The position numbers and the translations under genes are program-made. The notes under the pieces are model-generated. The model was not told the origin of the DNA, ran no database searches, and saw nothing but the letters and a program-made list of their open reading frames with translations. A stretch of 64,000 nt of DNA from Halorientalis marina (GTDB lineage: Archaea; Halobacteriota; Halobacteria; Halobacteriales; Haloarculaceae), in NCBI RefSeq assembly GCF_023028345.1, contig NZ_CP095490.1, positions 310,001 to 374,000 of the forward strand, given 5' to 3'. Below are positions 48,196 through 55,718 of the stretch, one piece after another; position 1 is the stretch's first letter; the number at the start of each line of letters is the position of its first letter.

Positions 48196-48680
48196 ACCGG
48201 CCAAGTAGGGAGCGAAGGCGCCCCATTCTCCCAGCGAATTGCCTCTACCGCCGCCGGGAACTGCTGTAGTCGGTCATCGAGGACGGCGAGTGGGTGCGCA
48301 TCAAGAAACGTCGCGCTATGCCGGTCGACAGGCGTGTCTTCGTGATTGAGTTGGATGTGACAGGGCCCAAGGTCCGGATGGTCGGCGTCTTGATGGAAGC
48401 CGAGCATCAGATTCCGCTCCGGTTCGACCCAGTTGATGCGGTAGTATTCGTGGTCGACGCCGGCGGGGTACCAGAAGCGAATCTCCAGTCGGGCGGTCGC
48501 CGCGTCGTGGGAGTCACCCAAGAACGTCGTCGGATCGACATCCGCGATGACGTACCGGGGTCGGCGTCGAGACGGGCGATAGCGGACCTCTTCACACCCT
48601 GGCTGGTTCGTCAATCGGTCGTGAACGTCGCGGAGAAGGGTCCGCTGTGTATAGCGGTCGCGACCGGCAAGAAAGATCAT
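48192..48680 (-). CDS. TumE-like (DUF6516) toxin candidate
   Basis: 162 residues. The central part (ARLEIRFWYPAGVDHEYYRINWVEPERNLMLGFHQDADHPDLGPCHIQLNHEDTPVDRHSATFLDAHPLAVLDDRLQQF) follows the TumE pattern: R-x-x-x-Y-W-x-D, F-x-D-x-x-HH-P-x-L-x-x-x-x-HxH followed by a helix (family knowledge). TumE toxins act with an HTH antitoxin, and the gene just upstream is a winged-helix protein 16 bp away. Its end overlaps the converging tfb stop by 4 bp. Confidence 0.6.
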   Translation of the reverse strand: MIFLAGRDRYTQRTLLRDVHDRLTNQPGCEEVRYRPSRRRPRYVIADVDPTTFLGDSHDAATARLEIRFWYPAGVDHEYYRINWVEPERNLMLGFHQDADHPDLGPCHIQLNHEDTPVDRHSATFLDAHPLAVLDDRLQQFPAAVEAIRWENGAPSLPTWPV

Positions 48681-48696
48681 TCTGTGAGAGAAAGGA

Positions 48697-49248
48697 TTAG
48701 CTCGTGGCGCGGTCAGCCACGTCGGTCATCTGCTCACGGGCGGCTTCGACGTCGGAGTAGAGTTCCAGTGCGTGCTTGATGAGGCGGCGATCCTCCTCGT
48801 TCTCGCGCCAGAACGCGATGACGTCACGGCGCTCGCGGAGCTCGGCACTTGCGAGATCACGGTCGGCGAGCGACTGTTCGAGCTCCTCCCACGTCTCGAC
48901 GTCGTAGGTCGCCTGCCACTCCTCGATCTCCTCGGTAATCGCCGCCAGTTCGTTGCGTAGCTCCTCGCGCGTGTTCTCCTCAATGAGCGTCCGGATTTCC
49001 TCGAAGAGCAGGCGCGTGTAGTCCGGCTGATAGCGCGTGGTCTCGCCGGCCTCGACGCGACGCAGCTGGCCTTGGTCGACGAGATCCTGGAGTTCCTCGT
49101 TGGTCGTACTCCAGGCGGCGTCGGCCTGCTCGCTGATCCAGTTAACCGACCGCGGTTCGCGAAGCGTCTCGGCGACCGCCCGAATACGGTCGCGGGCACT
49201 CATCGACTCAGCCCACGTCTGGACGCCATCTCGCGGGGATTCGGACAT
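48697..49248 (-). CDS. Winged-helix protein with coiled coil (DUF7342-like; probable antitoxin)
   Basis: 183 residues from the ATG ending at 49248 (MSESPRDGVQTWAESMSARDRIRAVAETLREPRSVNWISEQADAAWSTTNEELQDLVDQGQLRRVEAGETTRYQPDY). The first ~80 residues are a winged helix; the rest is a Glu/Arg-rich coiled coil (LFEEIRTLIEENTREELRNELAAITEEIEEWQATYDVETWEELEQSL...). This matches the haloarchaeal DUF7342 type from memory. An upstream in-frame start (49452) would cross an AT-rich promoter-like stretch and is rejected. It is probably the regulator and antitoxin of the TumE-like protein. Confidence 0.7.
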   Translation of the reverse strand: MSESPRDGVQTWAESMSARDRIRAVAETLREPRSVNWISEQADAAWSTTNEELQDLVDQGQLRRVEAGETTRYQPDYTRLLFEEIRTLIEENTREELRNELAAITEEIEEWQATYDVETWEELEQSLADRDLASAELRERRDVIAFWRENEEDRRLIKHALELYSDVEAAREQMTDVADRATS

Positions 49249-49372
49249 GCTTGGCACCTCTTGCAACAGTGTTCGCGTTGTACTCCCATATATGTTTGTA
49301 CTCTCTCGTATAATCGAGAGGATATTGCGAGCGAAGGCCTCCGGACGTTGAAATGCGATACCGACAGAAGCT

Positions 49373-50266
49373 ATGAGCCAACCGATGCACAACCGATATT
49401 CTGACTTCGAGGAACTGCGGCCGACTGGCGAGGCGTCCCACATTCCGGACACGAGGCTGGACGACGGGTGTGAGGGTGCCCCCCGGCGGCAACGCGTCGC
49501 GACGAGCGCTGGTGGCTACCCTGATGCGCCGACGGCCGCCGACGGCGAGTGTCGGTCCTGTGGGGCGTCAGTCCCGATCGGCCAGACGAAATGCCGGTTC
49601 TGTCTCACCAACCATCTCGGGAGTGACGCCACAAGCACGAACGAGACAGCGTCGACGACGTTCCTCGGTATCGTCCACCTGATCGTCGAGTCGACCACGT
49701 TCTACGGCGCCGTCGCGAAGGGCGGCGCAGCGGCGAACCTCCTCTCCGCCAACGAGGCGGAGCCGGCCGTCGACAACTACACCCTCATCTACGATCTCGA
49801 CGAAGCACCGGCGCGCCAGCTGGTCGAGCAATGGCCCTCACTCCCCGACGCGGTACAGGTGGCCTCAAAGGAGGGAGAGCGGCTTCTCAGTGCCGCCCGT
49901 GACCGGACTGAGTGGCACGGGCAGGGAGCGTCGGAGCGTCAGGAGCAGGCCCCGACGCGGCTCTACGACCAGCGAGGGGACGGCATCCGCGACGCGTCGC
50001 GTCTCGATGCGGTCCTCGACGACGCCGACGACGCGGTGTGGCTGGTTCCAGCGATGGCGCTGACCGAATCTACTGGCCAGGCTGTGGCTGATCGCCAGGT
50101 GTCGTCGGTACCGACGACGCAGGAACTCGAGTGTCAAACCTGTGGACGGGCGACCGACCATCGGTTCAACACCCACGAGTCGATCCCGGATGAAGCGTGG
50201 ACGGGACAACCGATCTGGGAGTGCGGGGTGTGTGGCTCGGCTCGCTACGGCCCCAATCTCGAGTAG
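49373..50266 (+). CDS. Hypothetical protein with zinc ribbons at both ends
   Basis: 297 residues. Near residue 62 is CRSCGASVPIGQTKCRFC, a complete zinc ribbon; near the C-terminus is CQTCGRATDHRFN...WECGVCGSARYG, a second one. The middle (FLGIVHLIVESTTFYGAVAKGGAAANLLS...NYTLIYDLDEAPARQLVEQWPSLPDAVQVASKEGERLLSAARDRTEW) is an alpha/beta domain of unknown type, and WLVPAMALTES resembles a small domain also seen near the end of the 52,402 protein (LWIVPADVHF). Function unknown. Confidence 0.72.
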   Translation: MSQPMHNRYSDFEELRPTGEASHIPDTRLDDGCEGAPRRQRVATSAGGYPDAPTAADGECRSCGASVPIGQTKCRFCLTNHLGSDATSTNETASTTFLGIVHLIVESTTFYGAVAKGGAAANLLSANEAEPAVDNYTLIYDLDEAPARQLVEQWPSLPDAVQVASKEGERLLSAARDRTEWHGQGASERQEQAPTRLYDQRGDGIRDASRLDAVLDDADDAVWLVPAMALTESTGQAVADRQVSSVPTTQELECQTCGRATDHRFNTHESIPDEAWTGQPIWECGVCGSARYGPNLE

Positions 50267-50285
50267 CCCCAGTGCTCGGCTTCGA

Positions 50286-50327
50286 TTAACCAACAGACTG
50301 CGAGTACCGTCGAGGTTCGTTGGTTAA
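50286..50327. repeat. Long-spaced inverted repeat TTAACCAACA, site C
   Basis: TTAACCAACA (50286-50295) and CGTTGGTTAA (50318-50327), one mismatch, spacer 22 bp. It starts 20 bp after the preceding stop. Confidence 0.82.
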
Positions 50328-50370
50328 GGCCGCGAGCTCCTCCAAGCCCGACGCCAATCTCGATGGGGCG

Positions 50371-50400
50371 TCTTTCCGCGCCGGCGAGCGGTGAGGCGCT
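50371..50400 (+). promoter_or_regulatory. GC-rich stem-loop leader, copy 4
   Basis: TCTTTCC, then GCGCC-GGCGAGCGGTGA-GGCGC, ending 5 bp before ATG 50405. Confidence 0.55.
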
Positions 50401-50404
50401 TTCG

Positions 50405-50593
50405 ATGGAGCAAGAGTTCAAACAAGGATACCGGATGCATCGTATACTCAGCAATCTCAACCGACTCGACGTCGACCGATTGGACGACGCGGATCGAGAG
50501 CGAGTCGAGACCGCGAGAGACCTCCTGGAAGAGGTGAGCCTTCTCACGCGGCCGAGCGACGGAGCCGGGGCGGACGCCCACGCAGATTCCTGA
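50405..50593 (+). CDS. Small helical hypothetical protein
   Basis: 62 residues from ATG 50405 (MEQEFKQGYRMHRILSNLNRLDVDRLDDADRERVETARDLLEEVSLLTRPSDGAGADAHADS). This start is preferred to 50363 because the stem-loop leader occupies 50,371-50,400. Two amphipathic helices are predicted; no family recognised. Confidence 0.6.
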   Translation: MEQEFKQGYRMHRILSNLNRLDVDRLDDADRERVETARDLLEEVSLLTRPSDGAGADAHADS

Positions 50594-50636
50594 CTGGAGT
50601 CCCCGGCCACGACCAGGGAGGCAACTCTCGCGTCGG

Positions 50637-50667
50637 TTTATCGCCCCCGACAGGGGTGCGGGGGCGA
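50637..50667 (+). promoter_or_regulatory. GC-rich stem-loop leader, copy 5
   Basis: TTTATCGCCCCCGACAGGGGTGCGGGGGCGA: CGCCCCC pairs with GGGGGCG around GACAGGGGTGC. ATG 50685 follows 17 bp later. Confidence 0.75.
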
Positions 50668-50684
50668 CCCCGTGAACTCCAGAC

Positions 50685-51065
50685 ATGGCGACACTGCAAG
50701 CTGCGACGACGTCGACTGGCGCGATCGTATCGGATCCGCAGGCAGTCCGCGAGCTCTGTGAGAGCTACTGCTTCGGGACGCTCGACTGGGAGGTGACCGA
50801 AGACGGAGAGCTCACCATCTGGGGGTACGACGACTTTGAGGTGTACGAGGCGCGGGAGAACGGCCTCCCAGACTACGAGGGCGGCATCGTGACCCACGAA
50901 TTCCTGCGAGAACTCGCCAACCACCTCGAAGCCGACGAAGAGTTCGAGATCCAGACGGCGGGGTTCACCAAGTGCCGCTTCCCAGTCCTGGCCAAGCGGT
51001 ACGTCGTTCGCGACGGCGAAGTCCTCCACGCGGACCTCAGTTCCCTCGACCCGATCGACGAGTAG
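50685..51065 (+). CDS. Hypothetical protein
   Basis: 126 residues (MATLQAATTSTGAIVSDPQAVRELCESYCFGTLDWEVTEDGELTIWGYDDFEVYEARENGLPDYEGGIVTHEFLRELANHLEADEEFEIQTAGFTKCRFPVLAKRYVVRDGEVLHADLSSL). A single alpha/beta domain is likely; no motif or family recognised. The structured leader and the separate T-run suggest its own transcript. Confidence 0.7.
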   Translation: MATLQAATTSTGAIVSDPQAVRELCESYCFGTLDWEVTEDGELTIWGYDDFEVYEARENGLPDYEGGIVTHEFLRELANHLEADEEFEIQTAGFTKCRFPVLAKRYVVRDGEVLHADLSSLDPIDE

Positions 51066-51067
51066 AG

Positions 51068-51118
51068 TTGTTCGTCCCCCGGGAGGGGTGCGGGGCGATC
51101 CAGTCGTGGTCGCCCCGT
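51068..51118 (+). promoter_or_regulatory. GC-rich stem-loop leader, copy 6
   Basis: TTGTTCGTCCCCCGGGAGGGGTGCGGGGCGA (51068-51098), followed by a CGCCCCGTGA that can pair with the G-run; ATG 51133 follows. Confidence 0.7.
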
Positions 51119-51132
51119 GAGGTGATTGCTCG

Positions 51133-51795
51133 ATGGGACACCGCGCACTCGTTGCGTACGAACGCACAGACGGACAGTACACGCTCCACTACAGCCACTG
51201 GGGTGCAGCGAACCTGAAGCTCAAGCACCGAATCTCGGCTGAGTCGCCGTTCGGTGGCGACGACACCGACTCCAAATGGGCGAAACAGCTCCTCGCAGAG
51301 CTGGCCGATGGCCTCGAGGCAGATGCGGTCGACGGCTACCTCGCCGGCGAGGATCGACCGTCGACCATTGTCGAGCCGAAGCCCCGCGCCACCGGGCTCA
51401 CCCTCGACGAGATCGTCGCTGACCATCTCGACTACCTCCACCACGAGGCGTTCTTCGTGGTGTCGACGACGTTCGAGGTGACCGCCTATCGGACGCTGTG
51501 GTTCGGGCTCCAGTACGACTCGGAGACAGTCGAACAGGGAGAGACGGTCGGGAACGGTGCGCTCGCGACGGTGCGCTGGTACGACGGCGAGCCGGTCGGC
51601 GACGGCCACCTGCAGGGCCAGTTCCAAGCCCTGAAAGACGTCACCGGCGATATGCTCGACAAGGGTGTGTTCACCCAGTCGACGGCTCGTCAGTATCTCA
51701 AGCAGAAGCTCGGTGAGTGGGTCGGAGAGCGTCAGGAGTTGCGAATTCCGGGCGGTGAAGCACCGTCTACCGGCGCCACGATCAGCCGCTCATAG
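51133..51795 (+). CDS. DUF6735-like protein
   Basis: 220 residues starting MGHRALVAYERTDGQYTLHYSHWGAANLKLKHRIS, the characteristic opening of a haloarchaeal family I recall as DUF6735. Later conserved-looking blocks are FFVVSTTFEVTAYRTLWFGLQYDSETVEQGETVGNGALATVRWYDGEPVGDGHLQGQFQALKDV. It is an alpha/beta protein common on haloarchaeal plasmids and proviruses; biochemical role unknown. Confidence 0.75.
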   Translation: MGHRALVAYERTDGQYTLHYSHWGAANLKLKHRISAESPFGGDDTDSKWAKQLLAELADGLEADAVDGYLAGEDRPSTIVEPKPRATGLTLDEIVADHLDYLHHEAFFVVSTTFEVTAYRTLWFGLQYDSETVEQGETVGNGALATVRWYDGEPVGDGHLQGQFQALKDVTGDMLDKGVFTQSTARQYLKQKLGEWVGERQELRIPGGEAPSTGATISRS

Positions 51796-51821
51796 GCCGA
51801 TCTGTGTCGACGCAGATGGTG

Positions 51822-51863
51822 GTTTGTCTGGGGCAGAAAGGACTGAGCCCCACCGTGGGCTCG
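51822..51863 (+). promoter_or_regulatory. GC-rich stem-loop leader, copy 7
   Basis: GTTTGTCT then GGGGC (51830-51834) and GCCCC (51847-51851), with a further GTGGGC; ends 7 bp before ATG 51871. The G and C runs are in the opposite order to most copies. Confidence 0.45.
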
Positions 51864-51870
51864 TGATCTG

Positions 51871-52293
51871 ATGCCCGAGAAACCAGACGCCGATCCATTC
51901 CTCGATTGCGAGTTGGGTCCCGACGCAGTCCTCGGGACACGCACCTTCGAAGATGTCCTGTTCAACGAAGAGACGGAGACACCGGTGAACGTACTGACCG
52001 GCGAGACACCCGCACACTCACAGGCGACCGTCGAGGAGGCGACGGCGTTCGCAGCGAGCATCGACACGGACACGCCCCAAATCGCGCTCCCGGCCTCCGT
52101 CGAGACGCAAATCGAAACCCAGAGCAAGCCCTACACGGCGGCAGCGTTCTTCCACTTCAAGGCTACCGGGTCGCTCGAACTGCACCGTGCCTACCATGCC
52201 GCCTACGAATGCGATGCGTTCAGCGTTGATTTCGAGGCGGACTACGAGGCCGGCGACTTGACGATCACCGTCGAGCGTGCGGCCGACTCCTGA
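51871..52293 (+). CDS. Hypothetical protein
   Basis: 140 residues (MPEKPDADPFLDCELGPDAVLGTRTFEDVLFNEETETPVNVLTGETPAHSQATVEEATAFAASIDTDTPQIALPASVETQIETQSKPYTAAAFFHFKATGSLELHRAYHAAYECDAFSVDFEADYEAGDLTITVERAADS). The C-terminal half shares a YTAA(A/T)F(F/V)(H/F)...LEL(H/Y) pattern with the protein at 53,821-54,396, so the two may contain related domains. Function unknown. Confidence 0.7.
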   Translation: MPEKPDADPFLDCELGPDAVLGTRTFEDVLFNEETETPVNVLTGETPAHSQATVEEATAFAASIDTDTPQIALPASVETQIETQSKPYTAAAFFHFKATGSLELHRAYHAAYECDAFSVDFEADYEAGDLTITVERAADS

Positions 52294-52312
52294 ACGCGAT
52301 CTCACGAACCAG

Positions 52313-52346
52313 ATTTTTCGAGCGCCGGCGATGGGTGCCGGCGCAC
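52313..52346 (+). promoter_or_regulatory. GC-rich stem-loop leader, copy 8
   Basis: TTTTTCGA then GCGCCGGC-GATGGG-TGCCGGCGC, a near-perfect 8-bp stem with the recurring GATGGGTG loop. It lies 56 bp before ATG 52402. Confidence 0.75.
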
Positions 52347-52401
52347 CGAGCAGACAGAGCGGACCAGAGCCCGGTGAGTCGGCGCTCCGAGGTGAACGAA
52401 G

Positions 52402-52902
52402 ATGCATATGGTCATCTACGCCTTAGTCGAAGCACCGACTCAGCACGACGCCCTGATTGAAGGGAAAGCGGTCTTCGACCGTCTCGTCGGCGCGAATCCC
52501 CACGGATGCGCCGTGTTTGATTACTACTGCACCTTCGACGAAGACGATACGATGGTCGCCGGGAAGGCCCGCTGGGGTGACCTGCCGACGGCAGCCCCCA
52601 TCAACTCAGAGGAGGGCGGTGAACTCCTCGACCGGGCCTGGAAGGCCACCAAGGAAGAGTTTCAGCGGAATCTCGACCGCGTGAAGGAGGCCCTCGACGA
52701 GCTCAGCGACGAGGCGATCATGCGCGACGAGGACCTCGCTCGGCACGCGTTCCACCAGGTCGGCGCCTACGAGGGGCCGTCCATCCCGATGTACGATCAG
52801 CACGCACAGGGGATTCGGCATCGCGGCCAGCTGGATCGTGTCCTCGAGGAAGAGGAGGACAGTCAAACGCTCTGGATCGTCCCCGCGGACGTTCACTTCT
52901 AA
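52402..52902 (+). CDS. Hypothetical protein
   Basis: 166 residues (MHMVIYALVEAPTQHDALIEGKAVFDRLVGANPHGCAVFDYYCTFDEDDTMVAGKARWGDLPTAAPINSEEGGELLDRAWKATKEEFQRNLDRVKEALDELSDEAIMRDEDLARHAFHQVGAYEGPSIPMYDQHAQGIRHRGQLDRVLEEEEDSQTLWIVPADVHF). N-terminal alpha/beta fold, then two long helices; the last 30 residues echo the C-terminal region of the 49,373 protein. It precedes the next gene by 6 bp. No function assigned. Confidence 0.7.
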   Translation: MHMVIYALVEAPTQHDALIEGKAVFDRLVGANPHGCAVFDYYCTFDEDDTMVAGKARWGDLPTAAPINSEEGGELLDRAWKATKEEFQRNLDRVKEALDELSDEAIMRDEDLARHAFHQVGAYEGPSIPMYDQHAQGIRHRGQLDRVLEEEEDSQTLWIVPADVHF

Positions 52903-52908
52903 CCGACG

Positions 52909-53274
52909 ATGCCACGGATCACTAACTGGGCACGAGAAAGTCGCACACCGACGCTCGCGTATCGAAACACCGAGACCGGCGCACGGGCTGTCCTGCACCG
53001 GGCCCCCGACTCCTACCGGTACAAGTGGCGAGGAGCGATCCTCGTCGACGGCTACCCGGTGTGGTCGCGAGGGTACGAGACGAAAGACGCGAAATCATTC
53101 CGGGACGAACTCCGGAAGCGCCCTACGCCCGAGCTGAGTTGTCCCGAGTGCCCGAACGACGATGTCCTCGTCGGTGAGAAGTCAGCAGAGGGGGCGAAGG
53201 TTCAGCGCTGGTTCGACTGTCCGGACTGCGGGTACGAAGCACCATCACGCATCGTCTACGGGGCCGAGCGGTGA
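52909..53274 (+). CDS. Zinc-ribbon hypothetical protein
   Basis: 121 residues. The N-terminal part (RNTETGARAVLHRAPDSYRYKWRGAILVDGYPVWSRGYETKDAKSFRDELRKRP) is a small beta-rich domain. The C-terminal part has CPECPNDDVLVGEK...WFDCPDCGY, a zinc ribbon of the type found in TFIIS-like or transposon-linked proteins. It is likely co-transcribed with the gene upstream. No family confirmed. Confidence 0.72.
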   Translation: MPRITNWARESRTPTLAYRNTETGARAVLHRAPDSYRYKWRGAILVDGYPVWSRGYETKDAKSFRDELRKRPTPELSCPECPNDDVLVGEKSAEGAKVQRWFDCPDCGYEAPSRIVYGAER

Positions 53275-53294
53275 CTGAGCGAACCTCCGTCGCG

Positions 53295-53343
53295 TTGTTT
53301 TTCGTCCGGGCAGGAACGGGTGGCCCGGTTCGATCGGGCCGGT
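53295..53343 (+). promoter_or_regulatory. GC-rich stem-loop leader, copy 9
   Basis: GTTTTTCGTCCGGGCAGGAACGGGTGGCCCGG, then a second stem CCCGGTTCGATCGGG (53,324-53,338); ends 7 bp before ATG 53350. Confidence 0.7.
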
Positions 53344-53349
53344 CCAACA

Positions 53350-53745
53350 ATGAGCCTTGAAGTACTCAACCGACACAGTGAGGCACTGTTCGAGTTCCTC
53401 TGGTGTCCCGTCTGCGGGCACGAGGTGTTCAGTCACATTCCCTTCGAGGGCGTTTTCTGCAAGAACTGTAACACGCAGGTCGTCCTCCAAGAGTCCCGAG
53501 AAACGCGTGGCTACGAGGAAGCCGTCCTCGCCTGCTTCGACACGGACTCGACGTGGAACCTTCACGTCGACGAGAAGCTACGAGGCGACCTCCCTGACGG
53601 CTCGGCACGGGTGAAGATACTCGGCGCACCAGGTGCCTACAAGGTCGACTGGTGGAGTCCAGCACCGGGGGACGACTGGGAACCGGTCGAGCGGGGCGAG
53701 TTCGACGATGTCGAGGAACCAGACGAGGTGTCACATCTAGCGTAG
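53350..53745 (+). CDS. Zinc-ribbon hypothetical protein
   Basis: 131 residues from ATG 53350 (MSLEVLNRHSEALFEFLWCPVCGHEVFSHIPFEGVFCKNCNTQVVLQESRETRGYEEAVLACFDTDSTWNLHVDEKL). One zinc ribbon (CPVC/CKNC, about 19-40) followed by a beta-rich domain (ARVKILGAPGAYKVDWWSPAPGDDWEPVERGEF). The earlier in-frame start at 53,320 lies inside the stem-loop leader. It resembles small proteins common on haloarchaeal plasmids; function unknown. Confidence 0.72.
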   Translation: MSLEVLNRHSEALFEFLWCPVCGHEVFSHIPFEGVFCKNCNTQVVLQESRETRGYEEAVLACFDTDSTWNLHVDEKLRGDLPDGSARVKILGAPGAYKVDWWSPAPGDDWEPVERGEFDDVEEPDEVSHLA

Positions 53746-53769
53746 CAGCTGTCAGTCGCAGCGGCGAGT

Positions 53770-53813
53770 TTGTTGTTGCGCCGGTGATGGGTGCCGGCGC
53801 ACACGCGCCGGCG
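53770..53813 (+). promoter_or_regulatory. GC-rich stem-loop leader, copy 10
   Basis: TTTGTTGTTGCGCCGGTGATGGGTGCCGGCGCA: GCGCCGG-TGATGGGT-GCCGGCGC stem with the same GATGGGTG loop as copy 8, then ACACGCGCCGGCGG that can form an alternative stem; ATG 53821 follows. Confidence 0.72.
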
Positions 53814-53820
53814 GTGATCG

Positions 53821-54396
53821 ATGTCGACTCGAAGTCAACTCCGATTCGTCCAACGAGTCGAACAGCCTGGTGAAAGCGATAGCGACGCTGAACGGATCGC
53901 ACAGGTGTACCGCCATTCAGACGGGTATCCGGCGAGTGTCCTTCGGGATCTCGTGCAACTGAAGGACCTTCTCGATGCGACGCGCGCCGAACGCGGCCCA
54001 GCCTACACAGCAGCGACGTTCGTGTTCCTCGATAAGCTCTCGACGGTCGAGCTCTATCTGGACGGCGACCCGGAGCGAACGATCGACGAAGCGCAGCCAG
54101 CAGACCTTCTCGAGACGTCCAACATGGAGCACCTCGATCAACCACTGTTCCTGCTGGGCCACGGCGTCGAGAATCCAGCTGACGGCATCCACGGCGACGA
54201 GGAGTTCCTCTACGTCGTGGAACTCCCGACGACGAACGCATTCGACGAGCCGGCCGAGTGGACAGTCAAGGTGAGCGGCCATTCAGCGTTCCCCCGCTGG
54301 GACGGCCCGACCGACGAAGCCTTCGAGCGGGCGACTTGGCAGTTCGAAGGGGCGCTGACGGTCGCTCTCGACGATCTGCTCGCTGAACCCGTGTAG
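53821..54396 (+). CDS. Hypothetical protein
   Basis: 191 residues (MSTRSQLRFVQRVEQPGESDSDAERIAQVYRHSDGYPASVLRDLVQLKDLLDATRAERGPAYTAATFVFLDKLSTVELYLDGDPERTIDEAQPADLLETSNMEHLDQPLFLLGHGVENPADGIHGDEEFLYVVELPTTNAFDEPAEWTVKVSGHSAFPRW...). The opening (STRxQxRF...YRHxDGYP) is typical of a widespread haloarchaeal plasmid protein of unknown role. The pattern YRHSDGYPASVL also recalls bacterial phage-encoded proteins. No catalytic motif identified. Confidence 0.72.
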   Translation: MSTRSQLRFVQRVEQPGESDSDAERIAQVYRHSDGYPASVLRDLVQLKDLLDATRAERGPAYTAATFVFLDKLSTVELYLDGDPERTIDEAQPADLLETSNMEHLDQPLFLLGHGVENPADGIHGDEEFLYVVELPTTNAFDEPAEWTVKVSGHSAFPRWDGPTDEAFERATWQFEGALTVALDDLLAEPV

Positions 54397-54484
54397 GAAA
54401 TGTTCTAATCGGTAGCCCTAGAATTGTAGAAGTCTCGAAGGTAGGTAGGTAGTTCTTCGAGAGTGTTTTTGTGGTTGTCCGTAG

Positions 54485-55273
54485 TTACGTTGAAACAGCA
54501 TCCAGACAGTCCGTGAGTGTCGTGTAGGTCTGCTCTACGGACCCGATCGTTCTGCCCTTTCCCAACCCCTCGCCAGTGTGCTGAACGATCAGTTGGGAAT
54601 GAGCAACGGAGTTTCGCAACTTGGTCAAATCGTCAAGCTGGCTCGACGCTCGGTGATCACTCGAAAAGTCACAGGCATCCCAGCAGGCCTCGATACTGCT
54701 GATGATTGTCGCAAGCGTTGAGAACTGGGCGTAATGGATTTCATTGAGTTCGATGTTTGATCGGCGGGCGTCAGCGTGTCTCTCTTCGATATCTTCCACA
54801 ATATCCGGATCGAGGGGTACACGATCCTTCCAGTCGGGGGCCTCGTCAAGAACGAGCTCACGGAATCGCTCTTCGAGTAATGTGATGCGATCGAAGAGGT
54901 GGATCATCGCCGGCGACATGTTCAGGTCGGCACGCGTCAGGATGCCCGTCAGCCGATTCCGCCCGCCCAGAAAATAAAACGGGGCCTCGTAGAGTGCCGA
55001 AAGTACCTCATCGAACGTGGCGTCGGTACTGATGATCTCCTCGAGTGTTACTGGGCTCGTGTGGGCTGCAATTTGATCGTCGGCCGCTGCTTCCTGCAGG
55101 TGGTCGAGTTTGACATATCCGACAACTGTCTCTCCGTCGATTACGGGTGCGACATCATATCCCTCCAACTCAAGCCAGTCAGTGGTCGCAGCGACCGTGG
55201 CATCAGGTGATTGTGACGCAATTGACCGCGTTGCGAGATCACCCGCGGTACAGACGTAGAGGTCTCGTCCCAT
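54485..55273 (-). CDS. CBS-pair protein with C-terminal HEPN-like domain
   Basis: 262 residues from the ATG ending at 55273 (MGRDLYVCTAGDLATRSIASQSPDATVAATTDWLELEGYDVAPVIDGETVVGYVKLDHL). Residues about 8-125 are two CBS motifs, the second being LEEIISTDATFDEVLSALYEAPFYFLGGRNRLTGILTRADLN, which usually bind adenine nucleotides. The helical C-terminal part ends with DDLTKLRNSVAHSQLIV; Arg220 and His225 form an R-x4-H HEPN motif with the RN pair. This suggests a nucleotide-gated RNase or a related toxin. The less GC-rich composition and nearby nucleases fit defence cargo. Confidence 0.7.
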   Translation of the reverse strand: MGRDLYVCTAGDLATRSIASQSPDATVAATTDWLELEGYDVAPVIDGETVVGYVKLDHLQEAAADDQIAAHTSPVTLEEIISTDATFDEVLSALYEAPFYFLGGRNRLTGILTRADLNMSPAMIHLFDRITLLEERFRELVLDEAPDWKDRVPLDPDIVEDIEERHADARRSNIELNEIHYAQFSTLATIISSIEACWDACDFSSDHRASSQLDDLTKLRNSVAHSQLIVQHTGEGLGKGRTIGSVEQTYTTLTDCLDAVST

Positions 55274-55354
55274 TATCCCAGCCCTCGGCTTCGCGGCGAA
55301 TAATCCTTCGGCCAGCACAAGAAATAAGTAGAGGTAATCACCAAGTATAAATTG

Positions 55355-55702
55355 ATGAGTATAGGGCATTTTTTCGATGCAGGCGGATATCTCGACTACG
55401 GGGACGCAGTTGCGTTGCTGCCGGTGGAAGAGTTGCGGGCGAGAGTTTACACCCACCGAGATGCGGAGTGTGCGCTCGGAGACGCACCATCCAATTCCGT
55501 GCTCGCTATCAGACCAACGGGGTTGGCGAGCAGCTACGCGTTGACTCAGCGGCCACTAACGGCAATCGAGGTCGCATCGCTGGATAACGGGCTTCGGAAC
55601 CAGATCGGCGAAGCCGTCGATGTCAATCTGGCGCAGTTCGAACTCATCCAGATTGGGAGAGCGACGACACCTGCACAGAACCGGAGTCTCGCGGAGTTTT
55701 GA
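55355..55702 (+). CDS. Hypothetical protein
   Basis: 115 residues from ATG 55355 (MSIGHFFDAGGYLDYGDAVALLPVEELRARVYTHRDAECALGDAPSNSVLAIRPTGLASSYALTQRPLTAIEVASLDNGLRNQIGEAVDVNLAQFELIQIGRATTPAQNRSLAEF). An AT-rich AGTATAAATT sits just upstream. No family recognised. It is divergent from the CBS-HEPN gene (81-bp gap) and converges on the Mrr-like gene. Confidence 0.62.
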   Translation: MSIGHFFDAGGYLDYGDAVALLPVEELRARVYTHRDAECALGDAPSNSVLAIRPTGLASSYALTQRPLTAIEVASLDNGLRNQIGEAVDVNLAQFELIQIGRATTPAQNRSLAEF

Positions 55703-55718
55703 CGGCTACCGACGACAT

